DNA of 64,000 nucleotides, taken from the NCBI GenBank assembly GCA_030141605.1, contig JAQGDQ010000111.1, positions 456,001 through 520,000 of the forward strand. Reading direction: 5' to 3'. The stretch comes from Tubiluchus corallicola. Its lineage: Eukaryota > Priapulida > Priapulimorpha > Priapulimorphida > Tubiluchidae. Below are positions 1-12,000 of the stretch, in pieces (the first letter of the stretch is position 1; the number at the start of each line of letters is the position of its first letter). The position numbers were made by a program, and so were the translations under genes. The notes under the pieces are model-generated. The model saw only the letters and a program-made list of their open reading frames with translations, made no database searches and was not told the DNA's origin.

Positions 1-123
1 CTATGTAACAGAAGCGCGAATAGATCACATAGAAAAGCACTCGGAAAGTATAAAAAAGACAACTGCTGACTCTTAAAAAATTAATGATGAAATGACTTAG
101 AGCAAAGGCAAAGTCTTTCGGAA

Positions 124-641
124 AGTTGAGTTTATTTTGATATTTGGGAAAAATGTTACAAAGTTTCATCAATAAAACTGTGATAAGCATCTTGTGTAAT
201 TAGTAAAATCAATTAAAAGTCGTGATTACCTTACGAATGGGCGCGGTCATTTTAGATGAAAAATGACGTCACCCGGTTTCGGTGCAATATAATCACTTAT
301 CCCGCCAGGTGCTTCAGAATCATTTTTTAACTTATAGAGCCAACTCTATAAACTAAGTAACCCGCCTGACACCTACTAAATGCTGGCAAGTATATATGCG
401 TATCTAAAAGCCAACAAAAATCTGTAAATTATTTACACAATTAACGTTAATTATTTACACATTTTAAGGTGTAATCCTGCAGATTAAAGCAATGCGACCA
501 CTTTAAATTTGATCGTTGTTGATCGAATGACTAATTTCTAGATAAACACAGTTAAACACAACATTAGAATAACGGAACTTCTAAGCAAACTAGAAATTTT
601 TCAACCCGTGCTTTCACACTTCACAGCATTCACGCTGCCCA
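124..641. repeat. Interspersed repeat, copy 1 (direct partner at right edge)
   Basis: About 515 bases here match 63493-64000 in the same orientation with small indels and substitutions. Shared landmarks are the stretch around CCCGCCAGGTG, the TTAACTTATAGAG block and the TCGAATGACTAATTTCTAGATAA block. No clear terminal inverted repeat, poly-A tail or coding capacity is visible, so the class (solo LTR, MITE or other) is undetermined. The true right boundary lies near 641, because the partner copy is cut off by the window edge. Confidence 0.8.
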
Positions 642-1034
642 GCAAACACCACCTTACGTCATTTTTTGAAATATGCCGGCATCAACGTTCGTTTGGCGGA
701 CTCTTTTACATTTTTAAGCAAAGCATTCTATGCTCATGTTTTGTGTGGTGATTTCAATATTTTTAATTGTACATTAAAAGGCGATAAATGTTGTTCCAGG
801 GTTGGTTCTGCCTATAATGCTAGTACAATTTTTTCATACCAAGACACAAAAAACAAACATAAGTGCAGTAGGCCTAATGCACTTTATGTAACAAAAAAAT
901 GAGACCATTGAGCCTACTCACCATTTCCATGAATAGCAAGCTTCTTTTGACTTCGGTCGCTCTATTGTGAACATTATTGGGCTTAGTGATACTCAAAAAT
1001 AAATTATCTCAATGCAGTAATTGGTCCATTATGA
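642..1034. other. Unassigned AT-rich sequence
   Basis: I see no supportable gene. The open frames are short, lack known motifs and look like chance. Confidence 0.5.
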
Positions 1035-1640
1035 AAATAGATATAGACATAGACATCTTTATTAGTCAAATATACTACGTACATGAAATTTGTCGTTTAT
1101 GCTTTGGACAGATTAGTCAAACGCAATTAGTTCGCAATTGCAAATTAAGTTCGACTATACATATTTATCTAAATGGTACAGTGGAAATAAAGCTTAAAAA
1201 AGTTTAGAGTTTAGCCATTATTGAAATCTTTGATTAAAGTGGGAACAAATGAAAATTTAAAGCGATTTGTTCTTGAAAAGGGTACATTTAATCTTACTTT
1301 GTGTGGAAGAAGCTTAAATTCTTCTTGCAGAGGATGAAAGTAATCACTCATAATTTTCGTTAACATCTTCAGTAATATATCATTACACAGAACAGTAAGG
1401 CCAGGAATCTGATGTTCATTATTCTTGCCGACGAGCTTTGTACATTTTCTCCTTGGTCTACCCAAATGAATTTTACGGTAGTTAGCAAGCATATGAAAAT
1501 AGACCACATTACAGTAGTCAAGAACAGTGGAGATGGCTGTGTTATAAAACGTAATAATTAGTGAGTTATCAACATCAAGAGTTTTCATTTTGGGAACAAA
1601 GTACATTTTCTTATTAGTCTTTCTGACTGCATTAGAGACA
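1035..1640 (-). mobile_element. CR1/L2-like LINE 3' end, reverse-transcriptase C-terminus (degenerate)
   Basis: On the minus strand from about 1640 down to 1211 the translation reads like the C-terminal region of non-LTR retrotransposon ORF2. It has a FY-x-x-x-I-x-x-x-L-D-Y stretch, then KLVG, then an HPLQEEFKLLPHKVR-like segment and TNR-x-K-x-SFVPTLIKDFN, which corresponds to the usual 'HPL..EF..LPSGRR....TNR.K.SFVP.AI..LN' end. Downstream on the same strand, near 1035-1060, comes an AATAAAG plus TATGTC-rich tail typical of such 3' ends. The endonuclease and most of the RT are missing, so this is a 5'-truncated dead copy. Confidence 0.75.
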
Positions 1641-3057
1641 TGCGAAGAGAATACAGTAGCGGCTAGTAGCTAAAATTAGTGGGGGTGCTGCTTCAGAAAA
1701 TTTTTAGCCATTATTTTAATACCACGTAAAACATAACAAACATATGTAATTTTAATGTTTTAGTTATATTTGAACATCAGGTGTTGAACGGCCTCTTTCT
1801 CGAGGAGAGACAATTGTGAAAAATTAAGCTGTTGTAGTTCACTTAGAGTCCACGGAACTGATTTCTTGGGGATGCAAGGCGTCCATTATTAAATAATTTA
1901 TGTTTTAAGCACACACGCTAAGTTAACACTTTATCATATCCAAAAATATGACGGTACACGGTAAGCACGTGGCAATTGTTACTGTGATTTTCTACCTAGT
2001 AGCAGACTCTAGCGTATGGTCGTATGGCCGTATGCGCACAACAACCAGACACCACGTTGCTTGGGCTGTGAAGCAAATCGTACTACCCTTACGTGCTCCG
2101 GTTCCGCACAAGTATAAAAAAGAACTAAAGAAAAAAGACTTATTATATTGAATATTATCGATAATAATGAGTGAAAACAGGGGGTGCTGCAGTACCACAG
2201 TACCTATACACCGAGAGAATGTTAATTTCTTATTTATAAAGCATCAAAAATGCCACTAAAGTGTTCGGGTGTTATAACAACGGTTCTCATGGTTACTTAT
2301 ACACATCAATAAGCACCCACAAATGACAAACTAAAAGAGGCTTCTCTCATCAAAACATTTCATTTGAGATACGAAATTATAAATATCGAAATAGAGAATG
2401 AAAATTTTAATGTTTTTATTACGAAAAATGAAAAACAAACTCGATGGACGGTAATCCGGGACCACCGCCAGCATATACGGTAATGACTTAAAATGGATTC
2501 TAACTGCTTTATGAAAGATTTTTTGAGATGATAGGCCTATTAAAATATAATAATTATGCGAGCACGTGTAGTAGAGAATTTGGGTCTATGCGCTGTTGTT
2601 AAGTAATTTATATTTAATTGTTTAAAAAGGAAAGTAGTGCATTTTAAATGTACAAATAAAATATGTGAATAGAGACTTCATACTACATGTCATCACCTCC
2701 AAAATTTTTGTGGAGGCCTAACCAAAAATATTTCATTTTTCCAACTGCTTAAACTTTTACAATGCATTTAAACCTTTAGGGTGACTTTAAAGTGATTTTT
2801 ACTGTAAGTTTAAACTACTGTGAAGTAGTGTTAAGCGAAAGATTAAAAATGATATTGACTATTACATAACCCGTGTAATTCCGCCTCAAGATTTGCAACC
2901 ACAGCGACAAAATGAACATTATGTTTGAAATCGTAACAAATCTAGAGAAAATTAGATTAGGCGAGGGGTACTGTACATAGAACACGCGCATATCTGTAAT
3001 AGCATGATAATAATGAAAAAATAAAAATATATTGGAAACATTGGGTTAAATTGGTAA
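1641..3057. other. Unassigned sequence upstream of the dispanin exon
   Basis: No exon can be supported. The 5' exon or exons of the dispanin gene should lie here or further left. A short proline/glutamine-rich open stretch near 2878-2925 is a weak candidate, but no clean splice acceptor was found for it. Confidence 0.4.
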
Positions 3058-3060
3058 GTG

Positions 3061-4539
3061 TCACAGCTTCCAGGTCAAACGTCTGGCGTAACCCCAGCAA
3101 CTGGATCTTCATCACAGTCATCACGACGTGTCAGTCCAACTTCAACAACTGTATCAGAGGTGATTTTCATCCAACGTCAAACCGTCCCAAATAAGATGAC
3201 GACCGCTATGGCGACTTGTCTGTTCTGCATTCCAATAGGCATTGTCGCTATTTACTGCTCACTAAAGGTACACTTTAATTAAACAGAAGCAGTTAGGTAA
3301 TTTATAATGTATTACGTATGTATGAATAATGTAATGTATACAGCTTAGATGTATTTTGACAAACAGTGTATGATGTATAATATATGTATTATGCATATGC
3401 AAATAATGTAATATACTTAACCTCACTAGGTTTCTTGCATTATAATACTCATAATTATTACATAATTTATTACAAAACATATACTTAACCTCCCTTGACT
3501 AGCCTGCACCTCTAATCGCATTCTTCTTTATACACACCCTGTTTTTATACCCTACCTTGTCTTGCCTAGCCTTCTCTCACTATCAATATTGTACTTACAA
3601 GATTTTCTTGTAGCTCTGATTCTTGTCTTTCTAAAGAGCTGTGTATCTCCTTTCCAGAGTCCAACCAGGCACCACTAGAACGCTTTTTCTACAGACTTTT
3701 TGGTCAATATTTGGAAAAAAATCAGGAGTTGGATCCGCTGTGACTCTTCCGCGAATTCTAAATACCCCTATAATACCCACCGTTGAACGGGCAATCTAAC
3801 TATTACCAGCATCATTCCCGATCTATAGAAATAAGAGGTATAAGTTTTACAAAAACCGGTAGAAAAGGGCCATTTCGCCCCCTGTTCCTTCCGATGCGCC
3901 CGATTCGAAAAATAAACCCCCAGATGAAAATCTGTGAGTGGAGGCCTTTCGTTTGACGTATAGATCGCCGAAAATAGCGCCGTCGTCGGAGCTGTAGCCT
4001 CGTCGGTTATATATACACCCATTTATATGCCATCGAAATTAATATATTAGATCTTGCTGCTTGTTATTGTGATTGTGACAAACCAGGCAGGATTATATAT
4101 TTCTGCAACATAGAATTAGACTAAATAGTTGACCAATCTATAATTTTGGACAATCCAGTGACAGTATCTATCCACCTTTGACCCTCACACAAATATCTAT
4201 TACACCCTTCCAACTACTGCCAAGCACCTGGGAAAATACAATAATTATAGGACTGTACTGCTTCAATTCCTCTTGTTAGTTACTAAACAAAACATAGCTA
4301 AGATTATATTGACTTATACGAACCTAAACAAACCTAATCTTGTCTGGCACTCGATCTGTTAATATTTTTATTTTTAAAAGGTGGATGCGTACAATGCAAA
4401 GGGGAACGCGAGAAAAGCACTGAGAGCTTCTCACTTGGTCACACAACTGTCAGTAGCGTCAGTGGTGATGGGTATATTTTCTCCTATTATTTTTCTCATA
4501 ATTTGGTGGGATTCGATAAAAATCGCTAAGAAAACGTAA
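3061..4539 (+). CDS. CD225/dispanin family membrane protein, last two exons (5' end not identified)
   Basis: Two exons are visible. The first runs from about 3061 to 3267, with donor GTACAC at 3268. The second is 4381-4539, preceded by TTTTTAAAAG and ending in TAA. Both are phase 0 and give a continuous frame. The first exon carries a Ser/Thr-rich segment, then MATCLFCIPIGIVAIYCSLKV, a membrane segment in the typical CD225 context. The second gives DAYNAKGNARKALRASHLV, the short cytosolic loop with the A-x-x-AS pattern, then a second hydrophobic segment ending IIFLIIWWDSIK. This is the two-helix layout of dispanins (IFITM/PRRT2/SYNDIG superfamily), which act in membrane fusion and trafficking. 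The upstream frame at 3058 opens with GTG rather than ATG, so it is an internal exon and the N-terminus is missing. Assignment to the superfamily is firm; to a subfamily it is not. Confidence 0.82.
3650..4022. repeat. GC-contrasting insert within the dispanin intron, probably an interspersed repeat
   Basis: This stretch is clearly richer in G+C and CpG than its surroundings and sits entirely inside the intron between the two CD225 exons. The minus strand is open for 84 codons from 4022 to 3768, but I recognise no domain. A transposon fragment is the likeliest explanation. Confidence 0.35.
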
Positions 4540-4987
4540 CCAAATTAAATTATGGTTAATAAGAATTAAATATGTGTATTGCGTCGCACGAGGATTACAA
4601 ATTTAAATAATGTAACACTTCACACATTGTTTTGCCTTGTTTCACTTATAACCTAGAAACAAGTTACCGCTTACATTTAAATTAACACTTTTATCACTTA
4701 GATTTATCACCGATTTACATTCAAATCATTCAGAATCAATAAAATTTTGTAACAATTATGTACCTTATATTGAAATATTCCAGTGCTCCATCTTAAAATT
4801 TTCGGTATGACTTAATTGTTACATAATTTATTAGGTTACTGTAACTGTTGTAGTTTCTCTGTTCAGGGATGCAAATAGAGCAAACTTAAACACAAACTTA
4901 GAACAATGTTATTTGAAGCAGTACAATGACAAATAATTTTTTGCTCTAGAGCCTCGTATATGACAATAAAGGTGTATAATGTATGTC
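4540..4987. other. Probable 3' UTR and flank of the dispanin gene
   Basis: AT-rich sequence with an AATAAA at about 4738 and a further AATAAA-type site near 4965. No open frame is supportable. Confidence 0.45.
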
Positions 4988-5200
4988 CTGAGTTAAGCAG
5001 CCGAGTGATCTAGATCATCGGACTCCAACTACGCAATCTTGAGATCGAATTTCGCGGTTGCCAATACTAGGGACAAACACATTATTTATCTGTTGCGTCT
5101 TTGCCTGTATTTAGTGTTGTAAAAGTAAGTCGCTGGCAGTGCTGATATTGTCTGTTAAAGGAGCGACGGTAAATAAATATTGCCATTGGGTCATTTGACC
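4985..5200 (+). mobile_element. tRNA-derived SINE
   Basis: The head (about 4988-5065) resembles a tRNA-Leu/Ser. There is an A-box-like GCAGCCGAGTGATCTAG followed by ATCGGACTC, then an anticodon-arm region, and a B-box-like GAGATCGAATTTCG. The tRNA-like part is degenerate and no cloverleaf closes properly, so it is not a functional tRNA gene. About 130 bases of unrelated body follow, ending near a TAAATAAATATTG tail. Confidence 0.6.
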
Positions 5201-5738
5201 TCCTCCGCCCTCTAGCAGTTGGCTGCTTGTGCAGCTCTCAGCCTAGTGCCGAGATACAGTGTGGGAATCCCGCAAGCCTACAGCACCTAGCTAATGTAAT
5301 AAAGTGCTTGTTACTTGAGGTAACATCACTTATCACGTCAAGCTCGAGCGCATGCGCACTTATACTCATCCCGTGTGCCATAGATTAACGTAAACTTTAA
5401 ATAAAACAACTTAAATTACATCAAATTCAGAAAATAAACTACCGATTGGCAAACTTTAATGTTTCCCGACGAAAATTTATTAAATTTTACACTTCAAACT
5501 GCATAAATTAAAAATACATCTTCAATAATCATTAATTCTAAACAATAAACAGGCCAACGTAGTTAGAATAACCTAAATGGTTTAAGTATATTTTATACTA
5601 TTATAAATACAATAGTTAAGTAAACAACAGTTGACACAATTTTCATTTTCTCACGCGACAAATCACAGGATTGTCCAGAAGGAAAAATGTTTCCTCAAAT
5701 TAATTCGTAATCCCTCAGATCTTCCAAACCCGGATAGC

Positions 5739-5995
5739 ACTTGTAAGAGACCCACGCCATAAAATGGGTCTTTTTTTACACTTTGTAAAAAACATTATAG
5801 ATTTCTATCTAATAGCCGCCAGGCGCTGCTAGAACGTTTTTCTTCAGGGCGTTCTGTCAACAAGCAAAAAGCGACCATTTTGGGCGCACCGCATAAAAAA
5901 ACGTCCTTAGCGGCACCTGGTGTGTCTTGCAGGGAAATTTATAGCTTTGGCAAGAAAAAAAACCGAGTTACACGATGATGTGGGTCTCTTGCATT
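5739..5995. mobile_element. Small foldback element / MITE (~255 bp)
   Basis: The left end (from 5740, TTGTAAGAGACCCAC) is the inverted match of the right end (5979-5993, GTGGGTCTCTTGCA). A second inverted pair lies inside: CGCCAGGCGCTGCTAGAACG near 5818, and CGTCCTTAGCGGCACCTGG near 5902. There is no coding capacity. A similar GCACCACTAGAACGCTTTTT segment occurs near 3668. Confidence 0.6.
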
Positions 5996-7690
5996 TCACA
6001 AATGCCTTTACATCTACCAGAAGCTACGGGATAGTTTGGGAGAACGTTTTATATTTTAAAGAAAAATATTATAATGTGGGCCTAATTAAAGTAATTATTT
6101 TGAGATTTTCTTAAATGGAGAGAGAAAGAGAGCTAAGCAAGTTCTTGATTTTGATAACCATGTTATATAAGAAACAACACTAAAACACAATTAGATATTT
6201 AATTACATATTTCTACAATAGTGAATTATATTTCTACAAGTGTTTATATTTCGACATAGTCAGCTCAGATACATTCAAAATGCCTTTAAATTGTTTTCAC
6301 TCACTTTGAAGAAACATACTAGTTAGGACTAATTAGAAACACACTAAAGGTGTAGGAAAAATTGTTTACTTTACTCGCCAAATTTCAAGTATAAAAATTT
6401 TAACAGGGTAAAAAGTTTTACAACACAGTTTTACACCTTATAATGTCCAATGTGCAAATCCAAAAAACATTCTTTTTAGTTAAACAGTTTCCTTGAATAA
6501 TTTAAGAAAAAAATTGAATCCTATACCTAAGTTTCACTATAACTGCCCGATTTTCATAATCAGGTGAAAGCAGGATTTGTAAAACCAGTTTGACATCACG
6601 AAGCTAAAACAAAGGGTCGACAAGTAATCTTTTTGCAGTCAGTCGATTTAATAATATAATTATAAATTTGCTGATGATATAATATATAATTTATATACAT
6701 GATATATATATATTATCAGCAAATTTATAATTTTCATGGTTGTGGAGGGACTGGAATGTAGCTCATTATCAAGCATAATCATGTAAGACGGGATATTGAA
6801 CCAACAGCGGTGTCATTCCCCAGTTCCAACCCCAAAGGAGCTAACAGGTGGAAGCATTGTGAGAAATAAAACTGCTCAAAATGATTGTCCGTCAAACAAG
6901 ACATAACAAAAAATACTGGCCAAGTTAAATAGCTTCTAATCCATGTAAACACAAGTAGCAACAATGAAGTTTCCCACATCTTCCTGTACCATAAATGTAA
7001 ACAATATGTAGTGTCAACCCACTGCCAAAGACAAAAAAGGCTTGCGATTAACCACCCTTTAAGTACTATGAAAAACGTTGCTTAAAGTTTTACATTTTAT
7101 TGTAACTCACAGGCTAAACAGTCAGTCTATGTTGCATAATCATAACACTTTCACAAACTAATAAAAAATCGACCACAATTACAATTACCTGTTACAAGTT
7201 AATGATCAGAGCTTTAGTGTAGCCTACAATACAATTAAATTACACTAGTGTAAACCATAACAGAAATGCAATATCACCACTATTACTGCACCATCATCCT
7301 CAAATCACCACAAAAGTTTTGAAAGACAAAGGGATATAACATATGTCTTAATAATGTATTTTCACGCACATGTCCATTTATGGTTCTTTAACCAATTCTT
7401 ATATCAAAAACACATCTAAAATGAAATTGGAAACAATAAACCACATGGAATTACATTTGGGCATGACATGTGCACAGGTACAGTTCAAGCAAAGATAGAA
7501 CTTAATAGTATAAAATACACCACACTTAAATCCCGGACCTACATAGACAAAAGAGATTCTGCAGATAAAACTACATAATAGGAAACAAAAAAAAAACTAT
7601 TTTTGAACTTGTTAACCATTTCTTTGGTAAACTTACAATTTTAAATAGATCACGTTTCTCAGCAATACGCATGCCATTCTACAATAACTT
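5996..7690. other. Intergenic sequence with an AT hairpin
   Basis: No gene is supportable. The one structural feature is an inverted repeat at about 6657-6735 (arms containing ATAAATTTGCTGAT and ATCAGCAAATTTAT) around a TA-rich loop. Confidence 0.5.
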
Positions 7691-9078
7691 CGTTTATTCT
7701 TTACTGCAAGAAAATCACAAATTCATACAAACCATATAGGGGCCTGAAGTAAAACACTAAAGTCAGTCAGATCAAGAACCCTTGAAACTGATGCTGCACA
7801 CAGTTACGCAGAAACAAAACAGTAACAACATATTAAGGAATATCCAAAGTACAACAAACAACAAGTGATTACGGATAATCAAAAACGGTACTTGTATTTG
7901 CCCAAGAAGAATGTTTTGCATATCCTGCAGTGAGTAATAGACTATATACGGGGCTACTTCATACTACGTGCGTGCAGACACATTGCAGAAAATATTGCTG
8001 TTTGCAGCAGAGTTTGAAAATACGACATACATTTTCAGTGGCACTGCATGGGTTTGCCCCTCTGTGTTCTTGAGAAAAATATTGCTTTGATTAAATACCA
8101 ATCATACAGTACCAAAATGCTGACCTTGGTCAAAATTGAAGCTCCCAAAATGGCTGCACCCGTGTGTTATGTCACAGTCCATTACCTACTGCTAGAAATG
8201 TTTACAACTTGCACTCACAGTAGGATCATCTATACATTCAACAAAAACAACAGCAAAATGCTGATACTGGCATAGCTCAAGCATCTGCTTGGGAAACGAT
8301 AAGAATTTTGGATAAAATCAAATTTTACACAACTGATTTTTTTACAAACTTTTGTGGCAAAAACAAATAAATTTCTGATTCATATTCACACTAGTACGGT
8401 AGATAATTTACACTTTACAAACCCAACTAAAATTTCATACAATTTGTTACACAAAAGACAAAGAGGTTTTTGCTGCTTTACAAATTTTATACACCTGCAC
8501 AGATGAAGCTGTTGGCCTATAAAATTTAACATAATTATATAATTATTATATTAAACAGTGATAATGAAAAAATTAAACATTTCAACAAAAAGTGGTAGAA
8601 ATTAACAAAAACGAGCAATTGTCACATCTGCAATAAAAGTTCAGAAAGACAAAAAATGGTTTCTTACAGACAATGTATGTTAGAGCCATTGCGGAAATAC
8701 AAAAATAAAATTACAGACATTTACACAGCAGCAGAAGAACACGATTAGGCCCATGCCAGCAACACAGTACAAGATCAAGTTAAATCCCAAAACACGATAA
8801 CTGACACATTAAAAATTGAAGTGCTTGACAAAAAGTCATATGTGACAAAAGGAAAAAAGTAGTCTCAAAACAAACAGCTTCCACAAAAATTAGAAACAGT
8901 CGCAGAAACAAGGGTTACCAGTGAATGAAGCATTTTTGATTGCTCCACTTTTTTGACATGCTCGGGATCTGGAAAGCTGAAAAACTAAATGGCCTGGAAT
9001 AAGCGCTGGCTAATAACTTGTACATGTTCACAAGCGCTAAGTGGCACAGGCAAGAAACTAGAAGCTTTATCACATTTT
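7691..9078 (-). other. Probable 3' UTR of the furin-like gene
   Basis: This AT-rich stretch lies directly downstream (minus strand) of the convertase stop codon. The first clear minus-strand AATAAA (TTTATT on plus) that I see is near 7692, with another near 7094. The UTR would therefore be long, unless a variant signal closer to the stop is used. Confidence 0.4.
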
Positions 9079-12000
9079 TTAATCTTGACTGAAAAGTTCC
9101 GCTTCTGAATCTGAATCTTCATCGGCATAATCCTGTCGTGTCAGCGCTAATTTCTCTATGCCGGTCTCGTAACCTAAAGGCAGCGAGCTGTATTCGCCGT
9201 CTTTACGCCAAAGCCATTTCCTTTTATGCCTCAGTAGCAGAATGACAAAAATAGCAAAAACAAAGGCACAACCAAAGGCAATTACCATGAACACCATAAA
9301 TTTAGTGCCAGCTTGACTACTGGCTGATGCGTTAACATCATCGGCATTAAAATGACAAAATCCGCTGTCATCACACAAGCAGCAGTCGTGTAGTTCCGGC
9401 TTCTGCTCTGTCAAACAACATGGAATACACGGGAAAGTATGTAGCGTTTTATGCACCTTGCGCCCATAGGTATCTTTGCAAGAGGTGCACTGATCGTTTT
9501 TCCCTCCGTCGCAAGTTTTGCAAAATTCATAACAGCCTTGACATCGTTGCGTGAAGCGATTAAAGAACTGAGATTCTGCACATGTTTCTAAGCACTGACC
9601 TCTACGTAATACGTAGCCGGAATTACAGGATAAACAAGCTGTTGGCTTACGGCCATTGCAAGTCTGACAGGAGGGGTGACACTGCACACATTCCAACTGA
9701 CCGTCCTGGTCAGAGCTATAGTAGTAACCTAATGGACATTTGGAAACACAGGTGTAATTGTGGAAAACAAGTGTCCCTGTGCATTCTGTACAGTCATTAG
9801 ACAGCGGACCAATGCACGTCAAACATGTAGAAAAGCAAGGTGCACAATTTCCATCTTCGGAGCGAGGATACTGGCGAGCACCACATGTTGACACACACTG
9901 ACCCCGTTTTAGATGAGATCCACGGTGACAAGAAATACACTCACTATCAGAATCCCCTTTGCATTTAAAGCAAGAACTATGACATTGCCTACACTGTGAA
10001 TCAATGCTATAACGACCTGAAGGGCACTTATCTATACACGTGCCAGAAATATCATGCAATAAACCAACATTACAAGAGAGGCAATCCACAGCATTAGGCC
10101 CAATACAAGTTTGACAAGTTTCGTGACAAAACTTGCACTCACCACGTTGATGGTAAGTTCCTGCAGGACAGTATTGGTCTGCATCAGTTTGATCTAAAAT
10201 GCATTCTCTATTCTCCATATGATACCGATGCCTACACGATGTGCAATCCATGCTTGTTCCTCCAGTACAGGAGTTGCAGGTGGTGTGGCAAGCGCGACAA
10301 GTCCAAGAGCTAATGTCCGCATAAAATCGTGGTGGACACTCACTGACACACTTACCATTGTGCAAGAATGTGTTTTCTTCACAAGATAGACAATCGCTTT
10401 CTTTCGGGCCAGAGCAAGTGGCACATTGCTCAATACACTGTTTGCAACTATTGTCACCATCAAGATAAGTGTGTTTCGGGCAGTTTGCAATGCACTCACC
10501 ATTATAAAGAATCCGTCCTCGTTTACATGCTGTACATACAGTAGCCGATTCGCATCTGCGACAATGTTCGTCGCATAGCACACACTTGTCTCCTTCCCTG
10601 AAGTAACCATCTTCACAGTTTTCCACACATTTTCCCAAATCCGAAACTGACAGCAGCCCAGGTTGGCAGGCTGTGCAATCTGTCAATTTGCCTCCCTTAC
10701 ATGCACTGCATGTTTCTTGACAAGCTTGACACTGAATTCCCATAGCCTGAGCATACTCCCCTGTGGGGCAGTCATTAACACAAATGCCTTTGGTGTCGAT
10801 GTGATGCTTACAGTCAACGCATTGATCTGGATTGGGACCAGTACATGGTCCTACACATTCTTCATGACACATCTCAGGGTTGAGAAGTCGCGGCTGTTGC
10901 ACGGGTGGTTTTTTAGTCTGAAATGCCTTCAGACCTACTGATGGTACATCCTTCTTCAATCTAACAGGATTGATGTCAGTGCCGTGAAAAACAATATACC
11001 AACTTTTCAAAGACCCGTGATCGACTGAGGAACCCACATTTTTCAACTCGAGCTCCCATTTACCTTTCGGATTCTCACCCCAGAAATGAACACTTAGGAA
11101 AGGCCAGTCATCAAATGTCCTAAAGCTGTCTCGGGGCCTTTTCCCCAAAACAGTAGATTTTGTTCCCATTGGAGAGGTAAGGTACAACTCTAGATCGCCG
11201 CGCTTGTAAAAGTCCAAAGTACAGTGTACTTGTACATGCTCTAAGTAACGAATTGCCTCATTTTTTGTACCTTGACAACCATCCGTTTTAAGGTACACTT
11301 TTATGCTACCAGTAGGTGAAATTTCCCTTACTTTACTATCCACTTCAGTCTTACAGATATGCTTTTCTGGTACTGTTGTCCACTGCTCTGCAAGTTCGAC
11401 CATTGCACCAGCATCCATCAAGCCATAACCGAACATGTGACTTACTTCTCGGCCCAATGAATTTTTGCGGAATTGTCCATGATCCCGCAAACCTTTTGGA
11501 TTAGATGTCATGAGCACAATGTATTGCATGTCACGCCATGTCATCTTTGGCATGGCTTCTAGTGCCAAAGCACATAAACCAGCAGCGAGCGGTGCTGAAG
11601 CTGATGTACCAGTGTGCCGATCTGTGCATTTGTTAGGAAAGTCTGTGGTAATTATGTCACGTTCGGTACCTTCAGTACCGCTACTGTATGTGGTAGCAAG
11701 CGTAGAAGAGCATTCTTCCAAGTACCAAGGCTTCTTATTTTCTTGAGAAGCACTACTGATCGACAAAGTATAAATGCTATTCGTGTATCCATCACAGTTA
11801 CAATTATCACCACGAATACCACCATTTCCTGATGCCCAAACAAATATGGATCCTTTTCCGCTGCGACCCTTTTCGATGCCGTTTGTGAATGCCTCCTTAG
11901 CCATCTTCGCAGGACCATCTACAGTGCGGCCGTCATCTTCGGGACCCCATGAAGCACTGTAGATGTCTATATGTTGTGGATGAAGACTCAGTGCTGTAGC

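Noticed and set aside
4985-5065. Functional tRNA-Leu/Ser gene
   Set aside because: The A and B boxes are present but degenerate, and the acceptor and D stems do not pair; a SINE head fits better.
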